64,000 nt of DNA from assembly GCA_033816765.1 (NCBI GenBank), contig CM066291.1, forward strand, positions 1,736,001 to 1,800,000. The letters are read 5' to 3'. A model generated the notes under the pieces. The model saw nothing but the letters and a program-made list of their open reading frames with translations. It did not search any database and was not told where the DNA came from. Below are positions 10,208 to 22,119 of the stretch, in pieces (position 1 is the first letter of the stretch; every line of letters starts with the position of its first letter). The translations under genes were made by a program, and so were the position numbers. The DNA is from Nothopassalora personata (Eukaryota > Ascomycota > Dothideomycetes > Mycosphaerellales > Mycosphaerellaceae).

Positions 10208-12970
10208 CTCTAGAGAAATTAGAGTCTATATATATCTCTAGCTTTAGGGATTATATCTTTCTAAAGATTAGGCACTTATTAATTGTTCTAGTAATATATC
10301 TCTAAATATGCTTTACTATAGTAATATACTCTACTAAAGGATTAGCTAAGAATTTAGCTAAGTAGTTTATTATATAGAAGATATCTAGCCTCGTCTAGTT
10401 AGCTAGGTACTAGAGTTCCCTAATTAATATATTAAATAGATTATAATCCTATATATTATATTGCTCTTTCTAAGCTTTATATAGGCGGTTAAGGGGATAC
10501 TTAACACCTTTAGCTAAGTCTAGGCTATATTTCTAAAGTTTCTCTAAAGTATAGTGCTTTTAGAAGATATAGAGATCTCTATTCTTTTTACTCTTTAGTT
10601 ATATACCTAAGAAAAGGTCAGTTTTAATAGATTTAATAGAGTACTTATTCTTTAGCCTAGTAATAAACTTATTAATCTTCTAATTACTATTACTAAAGAT
10701 TTAAAAGTTATCTATATATAGGATAACTAAAAGATCCTCTCCCTAAAAGAGATATATATTAGAATTAAGTCTCTTTAGGCCTATTTCTTCTAGATCTTCC
10801 TTAGTATTATAGTACTAGAGGTTTATAGCTTATTTTAGTCTATATAGTCCCTTCTTAATTTCTAGGACTTTATTAGATAGATCTTTCTTAATAAGCTCTA
10901 CGCCTTCTAGTAGTTTAATATATAAAGGCCTATTAATATTAGGGTTTATAAATACTGTTTTAATATTAATCTATCTCCTCTTCTAGCTAAGAACTATATA
11001 CAGGGCTAGGAGAATCCTACTTATTAGTAGCCTTAGGGTTAGAGTAAAGGTTTTAATATAGTCTATACCTTATTTTTAAGTAAATCCCTTAGCTACCTAT
11101 CTAGCTCTACGCTTCTTAATAGACCTATTAGGAATATATTTATAGTATAGGACCTATTTTCCTATAAGTAGTTTCCTACCCTTAGGGACTTTCTATAATA
11201 GGATCTATATAATATATTCTATGTCTTCTAAGGAGTTAAATTCCTTTCTAATTACGCTAATCTATTTAGCTCTATTAGGTCTGTTTAATGCTTTAGTTAG
11301 GGTAGTAGAATCTATAAGTTTCCCCTTCTTTATATTATCTATAGCTAATATAGTAAATACTTTCTTAAGCTTACTATAATTATAATAGGATCTATTCTGT
11401 CTTAAACTTCTCCTTATTAGCTTAGGATAGACCTTAGCTTATTTAGTCTTTATAGGCTTATAAGTCCTATCTCTCTTCCTCTTCCTAATATATAGGGTAG
11501 GGTAGAATAGTATTATAGCCTAATTAGGGTCTTCTTATATAGCTAGGGCTATGTCTTAATATTATAGCTCTTTAGACTAAGGAGAAGTCTAAGGCTTATA
11601 CTCTATAGGAGATTATTCCTAGAGCTAGGGGGATATATCTCTAAATAGTAGGTATAAATCTTCTATTATATACTCCCTCTAAGACTAACCTTAGTTAGGG
11701 GAGTCTTATTACGAAGCTCTTTATGTTTTAGGTTAGTTACTAAGCTATTATAGCTCCCCCTAAAGATTTATAGGGTTAGTAACGCGCTTCTAGCGCGTAA
11801 GGCGCTTTATAAGGTATATAATTGCCCTTATGTTTATAGTAAGGGTCCTTAGGGTTATCCTAGGAATGTCTTAGGAAGGTAATCTTATTATTTAGGACTG
11901 TATTCTTATTACTAGCTATAAGCTAGGAGTTCTTAATAGTCTATCCTATCTACTCTCCCTAAGCGACCTACTTACCTATAGGGATTTAGTATTGCTTGTT
12001 CTATAGGAAATCCTTATCAAAAGTTATATAGGGGGTATAGGTTATCTTATAGACCTATTTACCCTTCTCCTACTATAGCTTCTATAGTAGGTAGTTAGTT
12101 AATGAACTACCCTAGAATCCTATATACTACTATATATCCGCTCTTACGAAGAACTTTTTAGACTTAGTATAATTGTTGTTATGTTTACATACTTTATATC
12201 TAAACCTTCTTATATTTCTTAAGTCTATCTCTTCAATATTAATACCTAGGTCCTTTTTAAAGTCCTTCTATAGTATATTCTTTATTATTAAGTTAAAGAG
12301 GCGGTTCGTAATATAGTATATAAAATCTATAGCTAGGGGCTAGAGGTTCTATAGTAAGCTAGAGTCTATAAGCATAGCTCTAGCCTTATTAATAATAACT
12401 TTATTAGATGCTTTAGCAATTCTATTTTGCTTAGGAGTATATAGTAATATAAAGTCCTATCTAATCCCTTTATATTAGGTATATAAGCTAAGTTTAATAT
12501 TATTAAACTTCCTACTACTATCTAAGAACTAGATCTTAGGCGTCTTCTTATAGTAGTTCTATAATATAGTAAGCTAAGTTTTAATTACTACTAGAGCATT
12601 ACTCTTCTTTAGAAGTAGTAAGTACTATCTTATCCTAGTTTTAACGTATATAAGTATAAGGCAATATACGTAACTATTGTAAGAGACTAGAGTAATTAGA
12701 CTAATTAGGTTAGTATAGATTTTATCTAATGCCTCTAGTATAGGTCTCCTAGGGATTATTAAAATAACTCTTTATAACCTTATAAGCTTATAAGTCTTAT
12801 AATATCCTAACTCTATAGTATTAATATCTTCTAGGCCCTTAACTGCTTCTTTTGTAGTATTAAGTAGTGTACTACTAATATACCTAAGTCTCTAATGCTA
12901 TCTAACTATATTAGTTCTTAGCTTAGCAAATATAAGAGTAGTAAGTCCTTTTAATGCTAATCTATCTTTA

Positions 12971-13733
12971 AGTCGTCCTATAGAGAGCGCCTTCACGCGG
13001 CGGACGACGTAAGTATCTTCGTTACGACGAAGAGAAACTAAGACTCTCTCTCTCGAAAAATACAAGCCTACTCGACTCGAAACAAGAAAAGACAGGTCGG
13101 ACGAACCGAACGAACGAGATACGCTCAAAATCTACAAACAAGAACTCCGGAACTGCGAGAAGGGAAAGCGACGTACATAGCGTACACGTCGCTCGAACAA
13201 CGAAGGCGCTGTCTACCTGTCGTCCCGGCAAACCACGTAAACTGCCGGCTGGAACCAAGAGAGGCGTTTAGGGGCGCAAACCACGTATACTGCACGGCTG
13301 GAACCAAGAGAGGCCGAGGGGGGGACGACAGCGAGGCCACTGCGACCGAGGAGCTACACTCGAGACCGGAGAACGCGACTGGATTGAAACAGAGGCAACG
13401 GGTGTTTCTTGGGATTTTGCTCGGTGCGTACGGGTACGGCCGGCTTGGCTTTTTAAAAACAAGAACGAGACACGGGCGCAAAACTTGTCTCGCCCGGGGC
13501 AAGGCGACAAACCGCAATTCTCGACAAGACACGACTACCGGGTACGCGCGTACTACGCCGCAATATATTCGATTTACGGTTCGAATAGCGAGCGTTGCTC
13601 GCATCTTTTAAGGAGTTTTTACGTCCGGGGTACGACGGGGCTTTTCTCCTTCTCTCAAATTTTGGTCTCGTTCTCGAGACCCGTGTTGCATAGTCTTTGA
13701 CTCAAATAGCACGTTAATGGAATAATCAATCAA
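12971..13733 (+). mobile_element. 763-bp insert of unknown type, without RIP marks, inside Copia
   Basis: Composition changes sharply at both ends: CpG-rich DNA with normal CA/TG inside TA-rich RIP sequence. TATCTTTA occurs at 12,963-12,970 and again at 13,734-13,741 and reads as an 8-bp target duplication; removing the insert and one copy joins the Copia pre-integrase region. The right end is AT-rich with a short reiterated tail (AATCAATCAA). There are no terminal inverted repeats and no TG...CA ends. Inside are two imperfect 38-bp direct repeats (about 13,228-13,265 and 13,276-13,314), and a GGTTCGAAT string near 13,578 recalls a Pol III B box. A SINE-like or 5'-truncated non-LTR copy is plausible. 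The frames of up to 159 codons show no recognisable domain. Confidence 0.65.
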
Positions 13734-15820
13734 TATCTTTATTCTTCCTAGAACCCCTCTTTACCCTAAGGTTCCTAAAGACAATAATATTCTTTATTAT
13801 CTTAATATAGCCTATAGGCTTATCCTTCTAGAATAGCATTTTAGATAGTCTGTCTAGGTAAACTCTATATTTCTTATATAGGAGTTCTATAGAGATTAGT
13901 ATAGTATCTAACTCTAGGGAGTAAAGTATATTATAAAGAAGGAGGGTAGTCTCTTAACTAAGATAGTTCTTTATAACCTATTCTAATTCTCCTTTAGTTA
14001 TAAGAGATCCTTACCTAACGGCCTATAAGAAGTATATAGGCCTAAGTCTTAGCCTAACATTTTAAAGGTCTATAAGATTATTATAGATATAGAAGTATGT
14101 GCCTATATTATAGACTTTGTCTATAGATATTAGGTTTAATGCAGTAGCTACTACCCTTCCTATATATACTAGTTATATAATTGTAATAGCTACTCTAGAT
14201 CTCCTATAGAGTTATCTCTAGTTATTATTACTATTAGAGCTATGCTCCTAATTAGATAATATGCTTAGCTAGTTATTAATTGCTATAGTAATCCTCTTCC
14301 TAGAGGACTTATTGCCCTTTACCTTCTTTACCCTATCCTTTAGGGTCTCTTTGCCCTTCTTAGACTTATTCCTAGGATTCTTCTCTAGATACTACTTATA
14401 GTACTTCGCGTTAGTGTGCTTATATAAGTACTATATATACTACTTATTTTTATTCTTACTTAAGAATGCTCTAATAAAGCTATTACTAGGCTTATAGGTA
14501 GTAGGCACTTACTCCTTCCTAAGAGTTATAAACATTCTCTCTAGGGTAGTTAATTCTAGGGGATTATTATATCTCTATATCCTAAGCTATTTAATATAGT
14601 TTAGGCCTTTAACAAAGTATAGTCTATAGATACTATCTAGGAGGTTAAATAAGGATTTAAGTAGTAACTTATTATTAACTAGGGAGGATCTAATAAATTG
14701 CTCTATAGTAGTCTTATAGTTATATACCTAAGCTTAAAAGTCTTTATAGTACTTTAATATATTAGGTCTTATAGCATCTAATTTAATATAACTAATTGCT
14801 TTTAGAGTGTTATATAGATTAATTATAATAACTAGCTTATATATTGCCTTAATTAAATTATATAATTCCTTAGCTAACTTGTCTATATCTCTAAAGTTTA
14901 GCCTTAGGATAGAGTCTAATCTAGCTATAATAATGCTAAAAGCTTATATATCCTCTTTCTTCTATCGCTTATAGGTAGCTTTATATCCTATACTACTAGT
15001 AATGTCCTAAGGAGCTTTATTCTAGGTAGTAGTCTTATTCTAGGTATTCTTAGTCGTATCTTAGGGCTGTTTATAAGCTGCCCTATTTAGAGCATACTTT
15101 AGGTTAACCTAGTCTAGGTTATAGATTATATATCTAACTAGATCCTTCTCTAGTAGTACGCTAATTAGTATAGATTTCTATACCTAGAACTATACGCCTT
15201 TTCTAAGCACCTAGTTATCCTTAGTAGACCTTACTAGGTTGCTAGAGATATTGTTTCTAAACTCTATATCTAGTCTAGCTCTTTTAGATACTATACTACG
15301 GTAGTAATACTTAGTACCGATGTCCTATAGTAGTTCTTAAATCGATTAGATAGTTGTCCGTAAAACAAATATAGGGTCGGGTCTATTAGTAAGGTAAGCT
15401 AATGCTTAATAGAGCTTCGATAACAATTTAGGTTTTAAAATAAATAGGTAGAGGAGCACTCGGGCTTATAACCTATTATAGATAGGTATTTAACGAGTAC
15501 AAGCTTCTAGATTAAAACGATAGGGTAGATTAGTAACCCTTATAAATTGCTATAGGGTATAAGACTATCTAGCTACAGAAACAGTGTAATATAGTGTGTG
15601 TGTGCCAAGTCCTGACTAACATAGCCATTGGTCACCTAATTCACAACACCCTGCCGAACCTCGATATGTACCTGCATAGCCAAGTGTATCTGCAACTGTG
15701 ATCCAAGGTCGATGGTGTAATGTTTTACAGATATATAACAGCGACGTGTCTGATGGACTTCCCCAGCTGACTATATTCTTCGCACAAAACTTGATCATAC
15801 GTCTTCAACAAATCAGAAAA

Positions 15821-17101
15821 ATGATCACAGAAAAACGTCGAGTCCTCGTCAATGGCGGTGGCCCGGCAGGCTCGGTCACCGCCTTCTGGCTGGCAAAGGC
15901 TGGTTTCGATGTACTCGTCACAGAACGTTCTACCACTGAACCCTTCGGCCAAGGTATCGATGTCACCAACATGGCTGTCGATATCATGAAGATGATGGGC
16001 ATCTACCAGCAGATCAAAGACAGTTCGACTGGAGAACAAGGCATGATGCTTATCGACGACGACGGCAAAGATGTTGCCCCGGCTGTGGGAACTGCTCCAG
16101 AGGAAGGTGGCACGCTTTCTGTCACCCAGGAGATCGAGATCATGCGAAGCGATCTTACCAGGGTGATCCGAGACGCGGCGAAAGCACAGCCTCATGTCGA
16201 GTATCGGCTTGGCGTCACTGTCGAGAAGCTCGAGCAAGACGAGAAGAGCGTCACAGTCCTCCTGTCAGACAGCTCGACCCCAGAACGCTTCCATGCCGTC
16301 GTCGGCGCCGATGGCTTCAGATCTCGAGTCCGCAACCTCGCTTTTGACGAAAAGGTCAATGCCACCTGTACAGACGCCAAGAACACCTACGTCGGCTTCT
16401 TCTCCATGCCCGGTGATCCTAACTTCGACATCCCATACAGCAAGATCCAACACGGGACACGAGGCCGCACGGTCTTCATCCGTCCTATCGATCGAAAGGG
16501 GATGAAGTCTTCTGGCTACATCATGCAGACATCAAGGAAGAGTGAGCTGGAATGCGTTGCAGAATCTCGAGACACGCAGGCCCATAAGCACGCCCTAGCG
16601 AAACTCATCTCCGACTTCCGAGGCGTGGGACCACGAGCTGTGAAGGCAATGTACGATTCCGAGGACTTCTACTTCACGCGTATTGTCCAGATCAAGATGG
16701 ACACCTGCTGGCACAGCGGTCGTGTCGCTCTGGTGGGCGACGCAGTATACGCTCCCTCTCCTCTCACCGGCCAGGGTACCACGCTGGCGATCATTGGCGC
16801 CTACGTATTGGCTGGTGAGATGGCAAGAAGTCCGGACGATCTTGAGACGGCGTTTACGAGGTATAGGGATGTGTTGAAGAAGTTTGTGAAAGAGAGTCAG
16901 AGCATTCCGCTGGGAGGCAGGGCGCCGGAGTTGATAAATCCGCAGAGCGAGTGGGCAATTTGGATCTTGAGGACGTTGTTTTGGTTTGTTAGTGTTAGTG
17001 GGGTTTGGAGGTGGTTTAATTTTGGGAATAAGACGATTAAGATCAAGTTGCCAGGGTATGAGTTTAAGATGGGGGAGGCAGTAGGTAAACAGCATGCGTA
17101 A
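15821..17101 (+). CDS. FAD-dependent monooxygenase (PHBH/TetX-like)
   Basis: 426 residues, one exon, from the ATG that places the FAD fold at the N-terminus. Motifs in order: the dinucleotide-binding string [11 protein letters not shown] (residues about 8-18), the DG motif [12 protein letters not shown] in the middle, and the GD motif [16 protein letters not shown] about 300 residues in, which contacts FAD ribityl and phosphate. The C-terminus has a Trp-rich hydrophobic stretch ([14 protein letters not shown]) that could touch a membrane. Such flavoproteins use NAD(P)H and O2 to hydroxylate aromatic or polycyclic compounds, often in secondary metabolism or detoxification. It starts about 240 bp from the degraded Copia edge and is intact. 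The substrate cannot be told. Confidence 0.88.
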   Translation: MITEKRRVLVNGGGPAGSVTAFWLAKAGFDVLVTERSTTEPFGQGIDVTNMAVDIMKMMGIYQQIKDSSTGEQGMMLIDDDGKDVAPAVGTAPEEGGTLSVTQEIEIMRSDLTRVIRDAAKAQPHVEYRLGVTVEKLEQDEKSVTVLLSDSSTPERFHAVVGADGFRSRVRNLAFDEKVNATCTDAKNTYVGFFSMPGDPNFDIPYSKIQHGTRGRTVFIRPIDRKGMKSSGYIMQTSRKSELECVAESRDTQAHKHALAKLISDFRGVGPRAVKAMYDSEDFYFTRIVQIKMDTCWHSGRVALVGDAVYAPSPLTGQGTTLAIIGAYVLAGEMARSPDDLETAFTRYRDVLKKFVKESQSIPLGGRAPELINPQSEWAIWILRTLFWFVSVSGVWRWFNFGNKTIKIKLPGYEFKMGEAVGKQHA

Positions 17102-17640
17102 ACTGGGAGATGAATTATGGCGGTTGTCATCAACGAGTTCTGCGTCGTGCGGTGTTCTACCTGCGCCGAGTGGACCCCAGCGGTCCGTGCACACGCATAA
17201 GTTGCCTTTCATCTTGCTTCTAGTCGCAGATCCCCTCTCACTGAGGCTCTTGCACTTTACTTCGATCCCATTTAACAACACATCTTGGCGATACTTTCCG
17301 CCACTTCACCTGACAAACGCAACTTGTCAACAAAGTGCGCCACAACATCCTGTCGCCATGGTGTGTTCCATGGACAGCGAGCATGTTCACGTGCACAGCC
17401 TATTTACCGCATCATCTATCACGGATGCACCAGAAATATCTCCTTTTCTGAAACTTCCCGGAGATCTATGCAATGAAATCTACGGCTACCTGTTCATCAG
17501 CACAGAAGAACATAAGGTGACACCGCACCCACAGATTCTTCGAGTCTGAAAGCAGACATACGTGGAAGGAACAGGCGTCTTGTGCAGAGATAATTTGGTC
17601 AAGATTGAGAATGTGTACGCGGCCGTGATAGTAGAAGCAG

Positions 17641-18732
17641 TGGTGAAATACTCCCACATCCACCTTTATAGTCGACAATACTGCGGTGTCCACATATGTA
17701 AAAAGTGACTGCTATGTCCACCTATTATTGTTAAAACGTACTCCTATGTTCAGCTTTATGTCATATATATACGCCTACATCCTCCTCGTCGTTTAACCTA
17801 CTTATATATCGAAGGCGGTGAATTACTCCTATAGGGACAATTATGTCGTTTATTACTCCTATAGGGACAATTATGTGAAAATTACTCCTATAGAGACTTA
17901 TAGGGATGCTAAATTACTGCTATAGGGACACATTATAGCAGTCGCTCTTTATACGACTTCTTTATATACTACTATTATTTAGTATACTCTACTAGCTTAT
18001 ACGAGCATATTGAATAATAGTAGTACGTTTTAATCCTAACGACTCGTAGCTCGTAGCTTATATAAGTTGCGAGTAGGTAAAGAGTAGCTCGGGGAGCAAG
18101 AACGACATAAGCAAGATAGGGCTTGTCTAAGACATATAATACGGACGTATAGTCGAGAGCCGATATTCGGAGCAACATCGTTATACTATAGTATATTTAG
18201 CATCTATAGAAACAATAATTAACTATGTTATAGGTACAAAAAATGAAGATTGCTATAATATGTCCCTATAGCAGTAATTTGGCATTACTATAAGTCCCTA
18301 TAGGAGTAATTTCTGCATAATAATCCCGATAGCAGTAATTTCTGACATAATTGTCCCTATGGGAATAATTCACCGATATCGAAGGATATCCTAAGCACAC
18401 TGTAGAGAACTAAGCAAAGCAACATCGGACCCTGTCTTTATCTTGTTTCTAGGTTCAATTATATATAGCAACAATAACTAAATAGGTCGTAAGTGGAAGG
18501 GATTCACTTTTTGCAGCTGCAACTACCTTTACACCTATCTTATCTTTGCACCTATCTTTGCACCTATTACACCGCTAGTAATTGGTTGTAAGGACCTTAC
18601 GTAATTTTTGCACAATTTGTGGACATAGGAGTATGTTTTGACAATAATGGGTGGATATAGCAGTCAGTTTTTGCATAAGGTGGACACCGCAGTATTTTCG
18701 ACTATAAAGGTGGATGTGGGAGTATTTCACCG
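17641..18732. mobile_element. Outer Mutator-like MITE, 1,092 bp with nested copy
   Basis: Terminal inverted repeats of more than 100 bp: the left end starts TGGTGAAATACTCCC and the right end, reversed, starts CGGTGAAATACTCCC, with high identity through the next hundred bases. A perfect 10-bp duplication, GTAGAAGCAG, flanks it (17,631-17,640 and 18,733-18,742). Long TIRs with 9-11 bp duplications are typical of Mutator-like (MULE) elements. There is no transposase frame. Its own length without the inner element and that element's duplication is about 522 bp. Confidence 0.85.
17816..18375. mobile_element. Inner Mutator-like MITE, 560 bp, inserted in the outer one
   Basis: Ends CGGTGAATTACTCC and, reversed, CGGTGAATTATTCC, with TIRs of about 33 bp. 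ATATCGAAGG flanks it on both sides (17,806-17,815 and 18,376-18,385), again a 10-bp target duplication. Subterminal copies of a TACTCCTATAGGGACAATTA-like unit repeat about three times near the left end and, inverted, near the right end; these may be transposase-binding repeats. It shares the terminal GGTGAA with the outer element. Confidence 0.85.
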
Positions 18733-19251
18733 GTAGAAGCAGCATGGACATACTAAGAGTACGGGATCCCTCCCTCGGCGTCAAGTTCAACGACTGTCAA
18801 CGACTTTTGGAAGTATCAGGGTCTCTACAAGCGCAGGCAGGAGCTGGAAATAACCTGGCCAGATCTTCTCCGACGAGTATGGAACGTCGAAATCATACTG
18901 CCAACGGACGTATGGCCCTCCATCGGGGTCTCTTACACAGTCATATCAGAGTTTCCGGATGGGTAATCACTAGGTTCTGCGACTGGTATGGACATGAAGC
19001 GTAACTGGCAGCCACAATGGCACTTGCACAGTCAAGCTTACATACTGATGCTCGAATTTAGATTGACATATGCTGCCAACAATATGAGCAGAATGCGAGA
19101 GATCTACGAAATACACATCATGCTACTAGCGGAGTTCAAACCAGCATCCAGGGTGGAGTATCGAGCGCGGCTGCAAGAGGGTTTGAGGAGCGAGTTCCAG
19201 TGTGGGCGCTTGCTCGCGCGATGCAGCCGGACGTTGTTTATGATGGATTGA

Positions 19252-20597
19252 GTCGAGGATGGATAACATAATATCGCATCGAATGTAGATGGGACACCAA
19301 GGATGGCGCATTTGTCGCAATTTGAAGATGGACATTTACCATTCTTGGCATACACATGAAACGCCAAGAATTTGCCCTGCGCCACCATAAATCGCGCCGC
19401 TCGCCAAAAGTTCCAGCATCCGACAGACTTGAACAAGCGACCTTACCATATCTACTGAATCACACCCCAGAATTGCAAAAGGAGAACCCCTTGCGGAGTC
19501 CTTTCTAAGGTCACAATCTTGCTACGCAAGATTCCCCTGTATTGAACACCCAAATTCCTCACACAGAGCAACGGCAGGGCAATGATTCCGAACATCTGAA
19601 AGTGCTTCGTCTTAGACTCATGTGAACCCGAAGGTAAACGGTTTGAATGACTAGGCGATATCAGGAGTTCGCTGGACTTGCAGGGACAAACAGACGAGCT
19701 GGATGTGGTACCACTCCGTTGATGCGATTGGGTTAGATGGGTGTTGATGAATAAGCACAGATTTTGAGTAGCTATATAGCGAATAGCTATATATTGTCAC
19801 TTTGGCAGCGTGCATGAGGGTTACGTCATTAGGAGCAGAGGCGGCGGCAGCGGTGATGGCTTGGGTGTTTGTGGTGGGGCGTTGTTGCGGTCAAGTAGCG
19901 CGCGGAAAGAGGGCTTGGTTGAAAAAATCGAGTTCGACGACCGGTGTTTGCGTGCTGTTGTTGTAAACGCTGGCGTTGTTACTATGGGTTACCGTCATTA
20001 TGTATACCGATCAGCCTCTGACACTTTTTCACATTCTCACTGGCATGTGCGGAAGGCAAGGAGATGGCCGTATAGAGGAGTAAGGACCATGAGCTATAAA
20101 GCGTCGCTACTGCCGACAGTAACTCCTGACATGTGATGTTGTGACTACAGTTTAAGCTGGATCCGATGGGAACAGAGTCTTGATCATTGATATCTCTATC
20201 TATCGTAGCTTGTCAAGCGCAACATCAATAGCCTTCTTCATCCTCTAGTATCCTATCACGTCTTTGCGAAAGTCATCCGAGATAACTCAAGCATTCGCCA
20301 ACCCAAACTGCACTCGCAAGCGACAGCGACCCATGTTCCGTTCTAAGCTGAATGATACCTCAAGTCTTGGCATATTCTTCCGCAAGGATATTATCAAAAT
20401 CAAACAAGCAAGACCAATGGCTGAAAAATGAGGTCCAACGCGAAGTCCGAAGTGGCAGGAGTGTACCTAGATGCACAGGATATGCTGAGACTGATGCGAC
20501 TCGGCTTGACGTCCAGCCATCGTCCTGATTCTTCCAGCGTTTCGGTATTTCAGTGTGGCTTGAACTATCGTTGGATCCTGTAGACATCGTTGAGAGT
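19252..20597. other. Intergenic stretch with no supported gene
   Basis: Normal base composition and no RIP marks. There are scattered frames of up to about 110 codons on both strands without recognisable motifs. A 108-codon plus-strand frame (19,810-20,136) is Gly/Arg-rich and looks fortuitous. Confidence 0.5.
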
Positions 20598-20885
20598 TCA
20601 CGGTATATTGGCACACTCCTCGTGGATGCGCCGGCAGGTCAGGAGGATGGCAAATGTGCTTTGATCAGAGCTTTTCCACGGAACAGAGGCGTTATCGAGG
20701 CCGAACGAGATCACAGACGGGTCTCCACGAAGTAAGTCTTCGTAGATGCGATTTCGAAGTTCTGATGGTATTTGGAACAGTAGGCAGCGGTCTTGTGGTA
20801 GTACGGGTTTGGGTGGACAGTGGATACGTGATTGTTCGAAGTCGGCGAGGAGCTTACGATGAACGAGCTCGTCGTTTGACGACAT
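20598..20885 (-). CDS. Short 2EXR/F-box-like protein, probably truncated
   Basis: 95 residues from an ATG. The sequence carries LLFQIPSELRNRIYEDLL (about residues 35-52) and ends ILLTCRRIHEECANIP. This is the usual order of the family: the IPxELRNxIY core, then a LLxTCRxIHxEC helix about 35-40 residues later. Family members normally continue well beyond the cysteine helix; here TGA follows at once, so the gene is truncated or a 3' exon was missed. Function in this family is not known; the fold may mediate protein contacts. Related broken genes lie at 17,358, 40,010 and 41,449. Confidence 0.5.
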   Translation of the reverse strand: MSSNDELVHRKLLADFEQSRIHCPPKPVLPQDRCLLFQIPSELRNRIYEDLLRGDPSVISFGLDNASVPWKSSDQSTFAILLTCRRIHEECANIP

Positions 20886-21164
20886 CTAGACGATTACGAT
20901 ATCCTAAGCGTGATGTAGAGAGGATGTTGGGAGTATCGAGCAGGGAGTGATGTTGTGACGCGCTGAGTCATCTTGCCGGCAAACCTTAATCCAACAACGT
21001 TGACCTTTACCATCAGCACCATCCCTCACTTATGCATATGATCGTAATACACCTCGCTGTGACAACACAGATCCGTCCGGCGCCAGATTATGTCCTGCGC
21101 GGCCTGAAGCCCCGCTCGGCGCTGCTGAATGCAAAAAGATTGATACTGGAAAAGAAACAGATTG

Positions 21165-21664
21165 CTAGGCAGTCGCAGGTCTCAAATTGTCTGCCGAAGC
21201 AGAATCACATGCATTGTGGTTCCATGGTCTCGCAGTCTTCCTAACTTCCGGCTTTCGGGTGTTTGCCGGCACGAAAGATCGCCACCCCAGCAGCATCCTG
21301 ACTGGAACCCCTCTCTCTTCAGGAGTGGAAGACCACACCTTGCTGTCAATCGCGTCAGCATGGAACGAGCGCCTTGGCTTGAGGTTTGAATACTCACGCC
21401 GCCGACTCTCCGCGTTGACCACCGGTCATGATCACCAGCGACCCTTTCTCACGTCTTGGAGAATCTATATCCATTCGTGGCAGCAATGATGTCTTTTTCT
21501 CTTTGCCTGACTTCGCGCATGCACTCTGCTTGTTCGCTAGGATTCGAGATAATGTAATCGCCTTGTCTTCGATGGAAGAGAGAGTAAATACCCAAGCCCA
21601 TCACGACCGACAAAGCGGCAGCGAGGATTACCAACAGAATGAATACTTGGTCGCTGAGGCCCAT
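21165..21664 (-). CDS. Small single-pass membrane protein, two exons
   Basis: Proposed exons, in the minus sense: 21,453-21,664 and 21,165-21,342, with a GTGAGA...GACAG intron of 110 bp whose removal keeps the frame (129 residues). The protein begins MGLSDQVFILLVILAAALSV, a clear N-terminal membrane segment, followed by HRRQG and a charged stretch (AECMREVRQREKDIIAA). The second exon has KVWSSTPEERGVPVRM. It would be a single-pass protein with a basic cytosolic tail. I do not recognise a named family. The first exon is more certain than the second. Confidence 0.45.
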
Positions 21665-22119
21665 GGCTACGTATTGAAAGTGCGGCTTCAACAATGTGGT
21701 GGATGATGGTACGTCACAGCTTTTCTGTCGACGTGCTGCCAGCGTAATCGAAGTTGAGAAACTCAGCATTTCAGACAGGATGGCAGGCTTCTACTATACT
21801 GCACTGTCGCAATACAAAGCGACAATTGGACATGGTGTTCTGCGCATCTTACTGCAATCATTCAACACTCACCGAGCCTTCCAATCATGGACATCTATAG
21901 CAAAGTAGCTTGCATAAATATATTGCAAGGGGCATTCTTAGCACGGGCCCACTTGGTATTTGCGAAGGATCCAAAGAATCGACTGCCTAACGACGATTGG
22001 CTGGCCACCGAGTGGACCTGTCCTCTTCACGAAGGACTCTTCCTCTCGATACACAATGCCGCCGATCGTACTAACAATGGATATGTTCTTCACATTTGGT
22101 CTTCTTACCGAAGACACCC

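Larger units (their letters stand above)
7256..15577 (-). mobile_element. RIP-degraded Ty1/Copia retrotransposon, interrupted by two younger insertions
   Basis: Minus strand, in the expected order from right to left. A gag N-terminal stretch (TKDN-x-VL, with TAG where Trp or Gln is expected) lies near 15,170-15,220 and a decayed zinc knuckle near 14,395-14,455. A protease to pre-integrase stretch (ELDTILISIELLYKKYRVYL) lies near 13,800-13,920. A LGH-like pre-integrase remnant lies near 12,870-12,900. A YIDN motif (from YVDD) is at about 10,707-10,735. The RNase H motif LSTKVEYIALTKYY is at about 7,580-7,637. The right edge may be 15,577, where the minus strand starts TGTAGCTAG; no matching left LTR was found. 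Stops are overwhelmingly TAG/TAA. The element is split by the LTR element at 7,718-10,207 and by the insert at 12,971-13,733. Confidence 0.85.
17358..19251 (+). pseudogene. 2EXR/F-box-like gene broken by three stops and a MITE
   Basis: From the ATG at 17,358 the frame reads FLKLPGDLCNEIYGYLF, the core motif of the short 2EXR/F-box-like family. After TGA (17,547) the same frame continues as KQTYVEGTGVLCRDNLVKIE until the MITE at 17,641. If the element and one copy of its 10-bp target duplication are skipped (1,102 bp), the same frame resumes at 18,742 with AAWTY, TAA (18,754), then a long stretch including WPDLLRRVWNVEIILP, TAA (18,964), and on to 19,251. All three stops are one C-to-T change from CGA or CAA. 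The agreement of frame across the insertion shows a single former gene of about 260 codons. Confidence 0.75.

Noticed and set aside
12971..13733. Reading the insert as a solo LTR
   Set aside because: It lacks TG...CA ends and has an 8-bp, not 4-6 bp, flanking duplication.
17975..18178. 67-codon frame inside the inner MITE as a transposase
   Set aside because: Tyr/Leu/Ser-rich with no catalytic motif, and far too short.
19810..20136. 108-codon plus-strand frame as a gene
   Set aside because: Biased Gly/Arg/Val composition, no motif, no splice or promoter support.
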